Assembly (NCBI GenBank): GCA_964526475.1
Contig: CAZGKF010000024.1
Coordinates: 1-44,305 of the forward strand
Reading direction: 5' to 3'
Length of the DNA stretch: 44,305 bases
Source of the DNA: CAYVTV01 sp964526475
Lineage (GTDB): Bacteria > Bacteroidota > Bacteroidia > Bacteroidales > GCA-2748055
Shown here: piece by piece, positions 33,661-41,138 of the stretch
How positions within the stretch are numbered: the stretch's first letter is position 1
How the letters are laid out: every line of letters starts with the position of its first letter
Notes under the pieces: generated by a model
What the model was told of the DNA's origin: nothing
The model's database searches: none
Seen by the model: only the letters and a program-made list of their open reading frames with translations
Translations under genes and position numbers: made by a program

Positions 33661-35678
33661 GGTTCTCCGCTATTACATATGTAATAAAGATGTCATTACT
33701 GATATTGTCTCCCCTTTTCGCCAGGGCGCAGGATAATTCAGAATGGAGGACAGGAGACACGGTATTAATTGAGGAAGTGACCATTCGTGCATCCAGGATG
33801 TTAACGGAAACAGGTCTTGTAAAGACGCAGCTGGACTCCGTTATCATGAAAGAGAAAATGAACCTTTCACTCTCAGAAATATTATCGGAGCATACTCCTG
33901 TTTTTATTAAAAACTATGGAAGAGGTTCCCTTGCCACTGCTTCCTTTAGGGGGACAGCACCTTCCCATACGAAAGTAACATGGAACGGGATCGAAATCAA
34001 CTCTCCCATGCTTGGAATGGTAGATTTTTCCATTATACCGGTATTTTTTACCGATGAGATCAATCTTTTTCACGGAACAAGTTCCATTAAGGAGGCTCCG
34101 GGAGCATTGGGGGGCATGATAAGTCTGAGTACAAAACCGGATTGGACACAAAAATTTTCATCAGGATTAATACAGGGAGTAGGTTCTTATGGTACATGGG
34201 ATAACTTTTTAAAAGTTCATGCAGGAAACGGCAAATTCCATTCCGGAACAAGGTTATTCCATAGTAGCTCGGAAAATGATTTTCATTTTATAAACAAAGA
34301 TATTATTGATTCCATCGATATGAATACCGGTATGAAATATCATCCTGAAAGTGAGAATGCAAATGCCGGGTACCTTCAATATGGTCTTTTACAGGAACTG
34401 CATTTCCGACCGGCTGAGAATAATATACTTGCATTCAGTTTCTGGGGGCAAAAAGCTGAGAGAAGTATCCCCTTTCTTACAACTGACGAATCGGGAAGTG
34501 CGGGAGGATCGAATAGCCAGGAGGATAATGTACTCAGGACTACTGGATCATGGAAACACTACGGTAGTAAGTTAAAATTTTCTTATCTGAGCGGACTAAA
34601 TATTCAGGAGTTAAACTATCGTTTTGTAAACGATATTTCCGGAATAGGCCTGATGGAACTGGTCAGCTCAGACGCCCGGTCGGCATCTTTTATTAACAAG
34701 GCAGAAGGAGAATATAAAGTTGATGATTTTAATATAATTCAGATTAAGGGAAGTTTTGTACACGATAAAGTAGAATCATACGAATCTGTATTGAAAATGG
34801 GATATGATCAGCAACGGGTGCAAGGATCCCTTTTATTGACATGGTTTCATAAGTATGGCGACAGATTGCGGACAACCTTCACCCTGGGAGAGGAAAAAGC
34901 AGGAAAAAAATGGACTCCATTACTTTTTAATTTGAGTGGTGAATATCACATAATTGAAAATGAAAATCTTTACTTCCATACCAGTTTTGCCCGTAACGGA
35001 AGGTTTCCGGGTTTGAATGATTTATATTTTCAACCCGGTGGCAATCCTGACCTTAAACAGGAAATCAGTCTGAACTATGAAGGAGGACTTCACTGGTCAG
35101 CAGATCATAATAATCACAGACTCAATCTTGATTTGAACGGATATTTCACAGAGGTTAAAAACTGGATATTATGGCTCCCTACATTTAAGGGATACTGGGA
35201 GCCGCAAAATATTGAAAAAGTAAATGTTACAGGAATGGAATCTTCTGCAACCCTGTCCGGTAATGTTTATAATTTTTTATACAGATTCAGGATTGATTAC
35301 GCCTATACCAGATCAGTTAACAATTCTTCTCCTATTCATCCTTCTGATATATCTTCAGGAAAGCAGTTACCGTTTATCCCTCTGCATTCTTCTAATATAA
35401 TGCTGAATTTATCAAGAACAGGCTGGTCGTTTTCATGGATATGGAATTATTTCAGTGAACGGTTTATAAATTCATCAAACAATTATCATTCAAGCCGTGA
35501 TTACCTTTATCCCTATTTTATGAACCAGTTGACGATTGGGAAAAAATTGATTGCCAGAAACTTCCGTACTGAAATCCGTTTAGGACTGCATAATCTCTTT
35601 AATGAAGAATATCGCAGTGTCCTTCAACGTCCCATGCCCGGAAGGAATTATCACCTTCTTATAAGTTTTGATTTTTAA
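33657..35678 (+). CDS. btuB: TonB-dependent receptor, BtuB-like
   Basis: Outer-membrane TonB-dependent transporter (673 residues), probably for cobalamin. A signal peptide (ISPLFARAQ-like, ending near ARAQD) precedes a TonB-box-like region and a plug domain (LSEILSEHTPVFIKNYGRGS, SFRGTAPSHTKVTWNGIEIN, GALGGMISLSTKP). The remainder is a beta-barrel ending in a C-terminal Phe (LISFDF). Its ATG overlaps the stop of the surface-protein gene, and its stop overlaps the start of the next gene by 1 bp. Location directly downstream of a B12 riboswitch supports substrate assignment; by sequence alone I could say only TonB receptor. Confidence 0.9.
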   Translation: MRFSAITYVIKMSLLILSPLFARAQDNSEWRTGDTVLIEEVTIRASRMLTETGLVKTQLDSVIMKEKMNLSLSEILSEHTPVFIKNYGRGSLATASFRGTAPSHTKVTWNGIEINSPMLGMVDFSIIPVFFTDEINLFHGTSSIKEAPGALGGMISLSTKPDWTQKFSSGLIQGVGSYGTWDNFLKVHAGNGKFHSGTRLFHSSSENDFHFINKDIIDSIDMNTGMKYHPESENANAGYLQYGLLQELHFRPAENNILAFSFWGQKAERSIPFLTTDESGSAGGSNSQEDNVLRTTGSWKHYGSKLKFSYLSGLNIQELNYRFVNDISGIGLMELVSSDARSASFINKAEGEYKVDDFNIIQIKGSFVHDKVESYESVLKMGYDQQRVQGSLLLTWFHKYGDRLRTTFTLGEEKAGKKWTPLLFNLSGEYHIIENENLYFHTSFARNGRFPGLNDLYFQPGGNPDLKQEISLNYEGGLHWSADHNNHRLNLDLNGYFTEVKNWILWLPTFKGYWEPQNIEKVNVTGMESSATLSGNVYNFLYRFRIDYAYTRSVNNSSPIHPSDISSGKQLPFIPLHSSNIMLNLSRTGWSFSWIWNYFSERFINSSNNYHSSRDYLYPYFMNQLTIGKKLIARNFRTEIRLGLHNLFNEEYRSVLQRPMPGRNYHLLISFDF

Positions 35679-36808
35679 TGAATTTCACCACAAAATATTG
35701 TTTAATACTAGTTACCTGTTCAGGTCTCCTGCTCTCCTCATGTATGAAGGATGATCAATGGATGGATCGCAACAGACCCGATATTGAAATAAATGAAGTT
35801 TTAAGTAACAGGGGATTATTAATATTAAATGAAGGAAATTTTTCTTATGGAAACTCTTCTTTATCCTATTACAATATTCTTACCGGACACAGTGAAAATG
35901 ATGTTTTCTATCGGCAAAACATCATTCCACTTGGTGATGTGGCCCATTCAGCTATTCTTCATGAAGGGCTTATATATATAGTAGTAAATAATTCAGGCAA
36001 GATTGTTACCCTGAATATGGGGAAATATGAAGCACTGAAAGCTTTTGAGTACACAGGGAAGTTAACAGGTCTTGTATCTCCGAGATATGTTATGATTATT
36101 AATGAAGATAAGGCTTATGCAAGTGATCTGTATGCAAGGGGGATAACCGTTTTTGATCATAGCGCAATGAAAATAAAGGGAAAAATATCTACCAATAATT
36201 TCTCAGGTGATTATTATCAGCACCCTACCGAGCAGATGCTGAAATATGAAAAGTATATATTTACTAATTGCTACAGTTTTGATAACAAGATACTTGTAAT
36301 AGATACTGATGCGGATCTGGTAGTTGATTCCATTGAAGTACTGAGGCAACCATCTTCCATGGTAATAGATAAGAACTGGAAATTGTGGGTAATATGTGAT
36401 GGGGGATATGAAGGTAGCAGTTACAGGGATGAATACCCTGGCCTTGTAAGAATTGATTGCGAAACCCGTACTATCGAAAAAATTTACATTTTTAATGAAG
36501 CTGATTGGCCCGGGGAGTTATGCATAAACGGAACCGGTGATACTATTTACTACATAAACAGGGATATCTGGAAGATGAGTGTTAACTCATCTGAATTACC
36601 TGAAATCCCGTTTATTTCTGCTTCAGACAGGTTATTTTATTCCCTGGGTGTTGATCCTGTTACTTCTGAAATATATGCTGGTGATGCTATTGATTATGTT
36701 CAGCAGGGAGTAGTTTACAAGTATAATTCCAAAGGTGTTGCCCTCGATAGTTTCAGTGTAGGGATTAGTCCAGGTAGTTTTGTTTTTCTTGGGAAGGGAA
36801 AAAAGTAA
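35678..36808 (+). CDS. btuG: BtuG-like YncE/DUF5074 beta-propeller lipoprotein
   Basis: 376-residue surface lipoprotein with signal and lipobox in LILVTCSGLLLSSCMKDD (Cys at SSC). The mature part has propeller-type repeats: RGLLILNEGNFSYGNSSLSY, DVAHSAILHEGLIYIVVNN, YVMIINEDKAYASDL, VIDKNWKLWVICDGGYEGSS and VDPVTSEIYAGDAID. Bacteroides BtuG proteins of this family bind cobalamin very tightly at the cell surface and hand it to BtuB. Third gene of the riboswitch-controlled operon, coupled to btuB by a TAATG overlap. The operon ends at a bidirectional terminator. Confidence 0.9.
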   Translation: MNFTTKYCLILVTCSGLLLSSCMKDDQWMDRNRPDIEINEVLSNRGLLILNEGNFSYGNSSLSYYNILTGHSENDVFYRQNIIPLGDVAHSAILHEGLIYIVVNNSGKIVTLNMGKYEALKAFEYTGKLTGLVSPRYVMIINEDKAYASDLYARGITVFDHSAMKIKGKISTNNFSGDYYQHPTEQMLKYEKYIFTNCYSFDNKILVIDTDADLVVDSIEVLRQPSSMVIDKNWKLWVICDGGYEGSSYRDEYPGLVRIDCETRTIEKIYIFNEADWPGELCINGTGDTIYYINRDIWKMSVNSSELPEIPFISASDRLFYSLGVDPVTSEIYAGDAIDYVQQGVVYKYNSKGVALDSFSVGISPGSFVFLGKGKK

Positions 36809-36809
36809 A

Positions 36810-36848
36810 AATAAAGGCTGAAAACATAATTCTGTTTCAGCCTTTATT
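36810..36848. terminator. Bidirectional terminator
   Basis: A 14-bp perfect stem (AATAAAGGCTGAAA / TTTCAGCCTTTATT) with an 11-nt loop lies between the converging btuG and DNRLRE genes. A-rich sequence to its left and right supplies U-tracts for both strands, better for the leftward gene. Confidence 0.75.
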
Positions 36849-36869
36849 AAAAAAAATATTTGATCCGAT

Positions 36870-38288
36870 CTATGGCAGGGTATAATAGATCTTCAACTCA
36901 GGATGCATTCGTGGTTCAGGAAAATCGCTTGAAGCAAAACGGAATCCGGGAAAAAGTTCTGTAGGATATAACTTAAAGAGCATACCGTAATTTGGTGCAT
37001 TGATCTTATCAATGGGAGCATATAATCTCGTTACGTCAATGTTGATAAAATTAGCACTACTGTTAAATGGGGTGATAAAAACCTGATTAGCTTCGATGGT
37101 TTTTGGCTGGGTATCCCATGTAAGTTTATACTCTTCCCATGGTTCGACTATTTGCTGAAGCACAGCCCCATACCAGGGTTTGACACTACTTGCAGGATCT
37201 TCACCTCCATCATAATTCCACGATAAAGGTCTGTCATAATATAAAGTAAGCATTGCTTTCCGGATGGTGGCGCTTTTTGGAAGCTGACCGGTATCAAACC
37301 AGATAAGACTTCTGTTCGAGCGCATTACAGTAAGAACGGGCTCTGATAAAAAAGTTGCTTCAAAATATTTATGACCACCGAAATTTTTATCCGGATCAAG
37401 ATTTGAGATCATGGCATCTTTACCAAGTCTGGGGCCTGGTTTCAACACCAGTTCATGAAGTTGAGGTTTACCAAAGGGGATTATTATAGGCCTTTCTTTT
37501 GAACTTGAAAAAAGTTCACGGGCGGTGAATCTGAGTTTCTGTGGAGGGAAACCTTCTTTCTCTCCGACAAGGATGTAATATTCCGAACCTGCCCGTATCT
37601 CAATTTTATTCACACGTGCTTCCAGTTTGAACCTGTGACTCCATCCATTGGGAGCATATACGGTAAGGCGGGCCTCTGTTGCGTATGTCGGAGCTATTAT
37701 ACTGGAGTTATCCATGGTCATTGAATTATAGATAACGGCCATAACATAAAATGGCAGAGGTTTTACCACATGGAACCCGAATGCAGCATAACCGAATTCT
37801 TCAGGAGATTCGTTCACAACAGCCAGAACTTCCGGAACAACACGTGTGACTTCTTCTGCCGAAATAACAAAATCAAAAGGAAGTGGTTTGTTAACCAGAT
37901 ATGATTTTGGTGAGCCAGCAAGAGGAGCAGCAAAGATCACATCACCGGAAGGATGGATGACCATAAACTTTGTGAGTTTAAAAATCCCTGCTTCAAGTTC
38001 AATACGCTGACTTATAAATGAGCTGCCGAATATGTAAAGAGGAATGAGTTCATCCTCCAGGACAGGAACCCCGTTTTGGTCAGCCACACTTAACAAAATC
38101 TGATAAGAGTTGGCTTCCGCAGTATCAATAGCGGCTGATTTAAGCTGTCCTTCATCTGTTGAAACATCGAATGCAATTTCAAGTTTCCCTTTATCTTTTA
38201 CATCCGGAGATAATTTTTCACAGGATTGGAAAATTCCCGCCAGGAAAATAAGCAGGATAACTGAGCTGAGATTAAAGATATTTTTCAT
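36870..38288 (-). CDS. DNRLRE-domain lipoprotein
   Basis: 472-residue envelope protein. A lipoprotein signal (LIFLAGIFQSCEKLSPD) anchors it. Residues ~30-180 resemble a DUF4382-like beta domain (GKLEIAFDVSTDEGQLKSA, FGSSFISQRIELEAGIFKLT). From ~280 to the end is a DNRLRE (CBM96-type) domain: MISNLDPDKNFGGHKYFEAT, SLIWFDTGQLPKSATIRKAM, TWDTQP and YGMLFKLYPTE. Such domains occur in secreted carbohydrate-active or adhesive proteins. It is convergent with the B12 operon and divergent from the polygalacturonase relic. No substrate can be assigned. Confidence 0.82.
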   Translation of the reverse strand: MKNIFNLSSVILLIFLAGIFQSCEKLSPDVKDKGKLEIAFDVSTDEGQLKSAAIDTAEANSYQILLSVADQNGVPVLEDELIPLYIFGSSFISQRIELEAGIFKLTKFMVIHPSGDVIFAAPLAGSPKSYLVNKPLPFDFVISAEEVTRVVPEVLAVVNESPEEFGYAAFGFHVVKPLPFYVMAVIYNSMTMDNSSIIAPTYATEARLTVYAPNGWSHRFKLEARVNKIEIRAGSEYYILVGEKEGFPPQKLRFTARELFSSSKERPIIIPFGKPQLHELVLKPGPRLGKDAMISNLDPDKNFGGHKYFEATFLSEPVLTVMRSNRSLIWFDTGQLPKSATIRKAMLTLYYDRPLSWNYDGGEDPASSVKPWYGAVLQQIVEPWEEYKLTWDTQPKTIEANQVFITPFNSSANFINIDVTRLYAPIDKINAPNYGMLFKLYPTELFPGFRFASSDFPEPRMHPELKIYYTLP

Positions 38289-38454
38289 ACGTACAGGATT
38301 AAATGAGTTATCAAATTCATGGATTAATAATTCTAATTTCTAAAATCAAGACGATAAGTTTTAATAAATGGTTGTAATTATAAAAAAAAGTATAGTCAGG
38401 GTATTTAACCATTTCAAATCTATAGAAATAAATGAATATAGTAAAGTCAATCCG

Positions 38455-38468
38455 TGCAAACGGTTACA
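38455..38468. promoter_or_regulatory. LacI-family operator-like palindrome
   Basis: TGCAAACGGTTACA fits the TGnAAnCGnTTnCA pattern typical of LacI/CcpA-type operators, with the central CG and 10 of 14 positions symmetric. It lies 73 bp before the start of the polygalacturonase relic, as expected for sugar-responsive control. A LacI regulator is not present in the window. Confidence 0.5.
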
Positions 38469-38541
38469 TTTATTTTTTCATAACTTAGCTGTTATTCTTC
38501 AGTTATCGACTTTTATAACCTGAGAATTAACCTTCACAATT

Positions 38542-39112
38542 ATGAAATCTGTTTGTTTATTTCTGGTAATTTTTTTCACCACAGCTTCATTCGCTCAACA
38601 TAATTTTAATATAATGGATTTTGGGGCAAAAGGAGATGGTGTAAGCTTGAATACGGAATCTATTCAGACAGCTATTGATAAATGTGATGATTAGTAATAT
38701 TATTGCCACCAGAATAGGTTTGTGGGAAGCTGATACTTTGCATTCTTATTATAAACTTCCCAAGGGCCATCCTGAAATTGGAGCGGTTATATACGGACAG
38801 AAAGGGTATGAAATTGAAAATGTTTCATTAAGTAATATTTATATGCAGTATGCAGGTGGAGGTACAGCCGCGCATGCAGCCAGGGAATTATTTTATCCTG
38901 TTGCTGTTTACCCGGAATATATGCAATTGGGAATTACACCGGCATATGGAATCAATATAAGGCATGTAAAAAATATTTCTCTCGAAAATATACAACTTGA
39001 GTTTATCAGGGAAGATGTCAGACCTGCAATTGGTTGTGGCTTGTCCACGTCAGGTAAATACAAACCTAACTATCAGATAAGCAATATTCCCAGCTGTTTA
39101 CCAAGAGTATAA
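38542..39112 (+). pseudogene. Glycoside hydrolase family 28 (polygalacturonase) relic
   Basis: The first part (38542-38694) reads MKSVCLFLVIFFTTASFAQ, then IMDFGAKGDGVSLNTES and IQTAIDKC, which is a signal peptide plus the GH28 N-terminal motif. The frame then stops. The second part, from about 38684 in another frame, reads VMISNIIATRIGLWEADTLH and NVSLSNIYMQYAGGGTAA, and ends KNISLENIQLEFIREDVRPA, which is the C-terminal parallel-beta-helix region. About 300 residues including the catalytic Asp residues are missing between them, so an out-of-frame internal deletion joined the ends near 38684-38690. The far end overlaps the convergent 39073 gene. Non-functional. Confidence 0.75.
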
Positions 39113-39531
39113 AGTTCCACTTTTGCTGAATCCGGTGAATCAATTTTTTTAATGGGTATCAGGGGTTTATTGTCAGCATCAAACAGGTAAATTTTATAGC
39201 TATTATCCGGTATGTCAAGAGGCCTGTTACTCCTGCTGTAGGTGCGCCAAATCTTATTCGATTTTATTATACCTATTTTCATTTCTGAATCAGCACTTAT
39301 CCACTTTCCGGTATTAAAAATGCCAAAAAGCTTTAAGGAATATCTGAGTGTTTTTGTATCAAAATTTATGCTTGTACTGGTTGATGTAAATCCGACAAAA
39401 GCTCCTATCAGGATAAGTATCAGACCTGCTAATGAAAAATATGTAAAAACCAGTCCGGTGATAAATATCACAATCCCGGCAAATGAAGCCACAGATCCGA
39501 ATGATTTATCGAGTTTATTTTCCTTAATCAT
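39073..39531 (-). CDS. Small membrane protein, hypothetical
   Basis: 152-residue protein with two closely spaced N-terminal helices (FAGIVIFITGLVFTYFSLAG, then LILILIGAFVGF). A soluble beta-rich C-terminal part (INFDTKTLRYSLKLFGIF, YKIYLFDADNKPLIPIKKI) is perhaps a PH-like domain facing the cytoplasm. No family function is recognised. Its 3' end overlaps the tail of the GH28 relic by 40 bp. Confidence 0.7.
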   Translation of the reverse strand: MIKENKLDKSFGSVASFAGIVIFITGLVFTYFSLAGLILILIGAFVGFTSTSTSINFDTKTLRYSLKLFGIFNTGKWISADSEMKIGIIKSNKIWRTYSRSNRPLDIPDNSYKIYLFDADNKPLIPIKKIDSPDSAKVELYTLGKQLGILLI

Positions 39532-39719
39532 ATAAGATATTCAACTGGTTGTAAATGTTGTAATTAAATTCGTTAAGCCGAACTGTCAAATCTTTTTTTA
39601 GTTTTGCACCTTTTCTAGATGAAAGATTTAAAGTAAAAATATTAATAATTAAACCTGATCACAAGTAAATTTATTAAATAGTTTATTAACAAAATATTAC
39701 GAATCAATAATTCTGAATT

Positions 39720-39983
39720 ATGCAAAATGAATATATCCCTTGTCGTCCCGGTTGCGGAGCATGTTGTATTGCTCCTTCCATGTCGTCCTTTATACCTGGA
39801 ATGCCCCATGGTAAAGCGGCAGGGGAAAAATGCATACATCTGAGTGATGATTTTATGTGCAGTATTTTTGACTCTCCTGACAGGCCGAAGGTTTGTGATG
39901 ATTTTAAGGCAGAAAGACTAATTTGTGGTGTAACAAGGGAAGATGCAATGAGAAATTTAGGAAATCTTGAAGCAGGCAGCTGA
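39720..39983 (+). CDS. YkgJ-family cysteine cluster protein
   Basis: 87-residue cytosolic protein with the cysteine pattern of the YkgJ/UPF0153 family: CRPGCGACC near the start, then GEKCIHLSDDFMCSIFDSPD, RPKVCDDF and LICG. These cysteines probably bind a zinc or iron cofactor. A TAGTTTTG box at 39599-39606 may be its promoter, giving a leader of about 110 nt. It is not in an operon; the cellular role is unknown. Confidence 0.85.
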   Translation: MQNEYIPCRPGCGACCIAPSMSSFIPGMPHGKAAGEKCIHLSDDFMCSIFDSPDRPKVCDDFKAERLICGVTREDAMRNLGNLEAGS

Positions 39984-40171
39984 AAAGAATAACCATTACT
40001 CCTCAAAATCTTTTTAACAATTTTTTTAAGCTTCTAATAAAATTGTTTTAATTTTATTAGATAATCCCAACATAGTTTTAGTTAATTCCTTGGTAATTTG
40101 AATTACTAAAATACTTATTAATATGGAAACATGGGACTCCTTATATTTTTAAAAATACACAGTAAGTTAAG

Positions 40172-41065
40172 ATGCACATCAGAAATATTGTTTTAATAAA
40201 TCTGTTTGTATTTATCAGTATAGATATTTTGTATGGTCAATACATAAAAGTTGAAGAACAAATATTATTTAAAAGTAGAATCGATAATCCTGTGAAGTTT
40301 GAGGCATTAAGTCAGGACGATAAATATATATTTTACGCAATTAACAGGTCGTTCTTTCCATACCATGTAAATGTCAATTTTTCAGAACTAAAGAACTTAA
40401 TCCCTGAGTTAAGAAGCAGGGATTTTATTGTTTTACCGGGGAGATTAAAATTGTTTACTCTTACAGTGAAAGAAAAAGAAATAGGACATTCATATAAATA
40501 CACTTATACATATAAAATTGGGGTTCCCGGGAAAGATGCAGATTTTAAATTTCCTTATTTAATCCCTCTTGGTAAGAATAAATCCTTTGAGTTTGTTAAA
40601 TACCCCTTAAAAGAAGATACTTATTTTAGTGATTTTTTTAAATTAAATCAAGGAGATACAGTGTTCAATATGCGAAAAGGATATATTGCTGCTGTTCCAA
40701 ATATGTTTCATGATGCTGACAGAATTTCAAACAGAAGTTCCCTGGAGATTATACATAAAGATGGAACAATTATGATTTATGAAAATATTAATCCTGATTC
40801 AGTGTTTGTTAAAATTGGGAGCTCAATTTATCCAGGGCAAGCTCTTGGAATTATTGATAAAAATCTGATATTGGAGGTAGATCTTTATATGATTCAAAAG
40901 GATCATATATTAAAGAGATTAAATATTAACTATTATCTTGGAGCAAACCGGTTGGAATTATTTTCAGAGAATTTAATGAATTTTACCGCTAATCCTCCAA
41001 ATGAAATAATTACTAAAGAAATGACAAAAAGAGAATTAAAAAAATATAGAATAAACAATGAATAA
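40172..41065 (+). CDS. Secreted degenerate M23-peptidase-like protein
   Basis: 297 residues with a signal peptide (NIVLINLFVFISIDILYGQ). Residues ~155-235 resemble the lysostaphin/M23 fold: GDTVFNMRKGYIAAV, LEIIHKDGTIMIYENINPDS and VFVKIGSSIYPGQALGIID. The usual first ligand region and the C-terminal HLHFE motif are not present, and the histidine after Y in YxH is Asn. So peptidoglycan hydrolysis is unlikely, and this may be a regulatory or structural relative. It is an isolated gene upstream of the PhoD-like gene (73-bp gap), possibly co-transcribed with it. Confidence 0.65.
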   Translation: MHIRNIVLINLFVFISIDILYGQYIKVEEQILFKSRIDNPVKFEALSQDDKYIFYAINRSFFPYHVNVNFSELKNLIPELRSRDFIVLPGRLKLFTLTVKEKEIGHSYKYTYTYKIGVPGKDADFKFPYLIPLGKNKSFEFVKYPLKEDTYFSDFFKLNQGDTVFNMRKGYIAAVPNMFHDADRISNRSSLEIIHKDGTIMIYENINPDSVFVKIGSSIYPGQALGIIDKNLILEVDLYMIQKDHILKRLNINYYLGANRLELFSENLMNFTANPPNEIITKEMTKRELKKYRINNE

Positions 41066-41138
41066 GCCGCAAAACAACCTGAGGTTTAATACCATTTATT
41101 AGTTTTTTTACTTATCATCAATTGAAAATTAAATAGTT

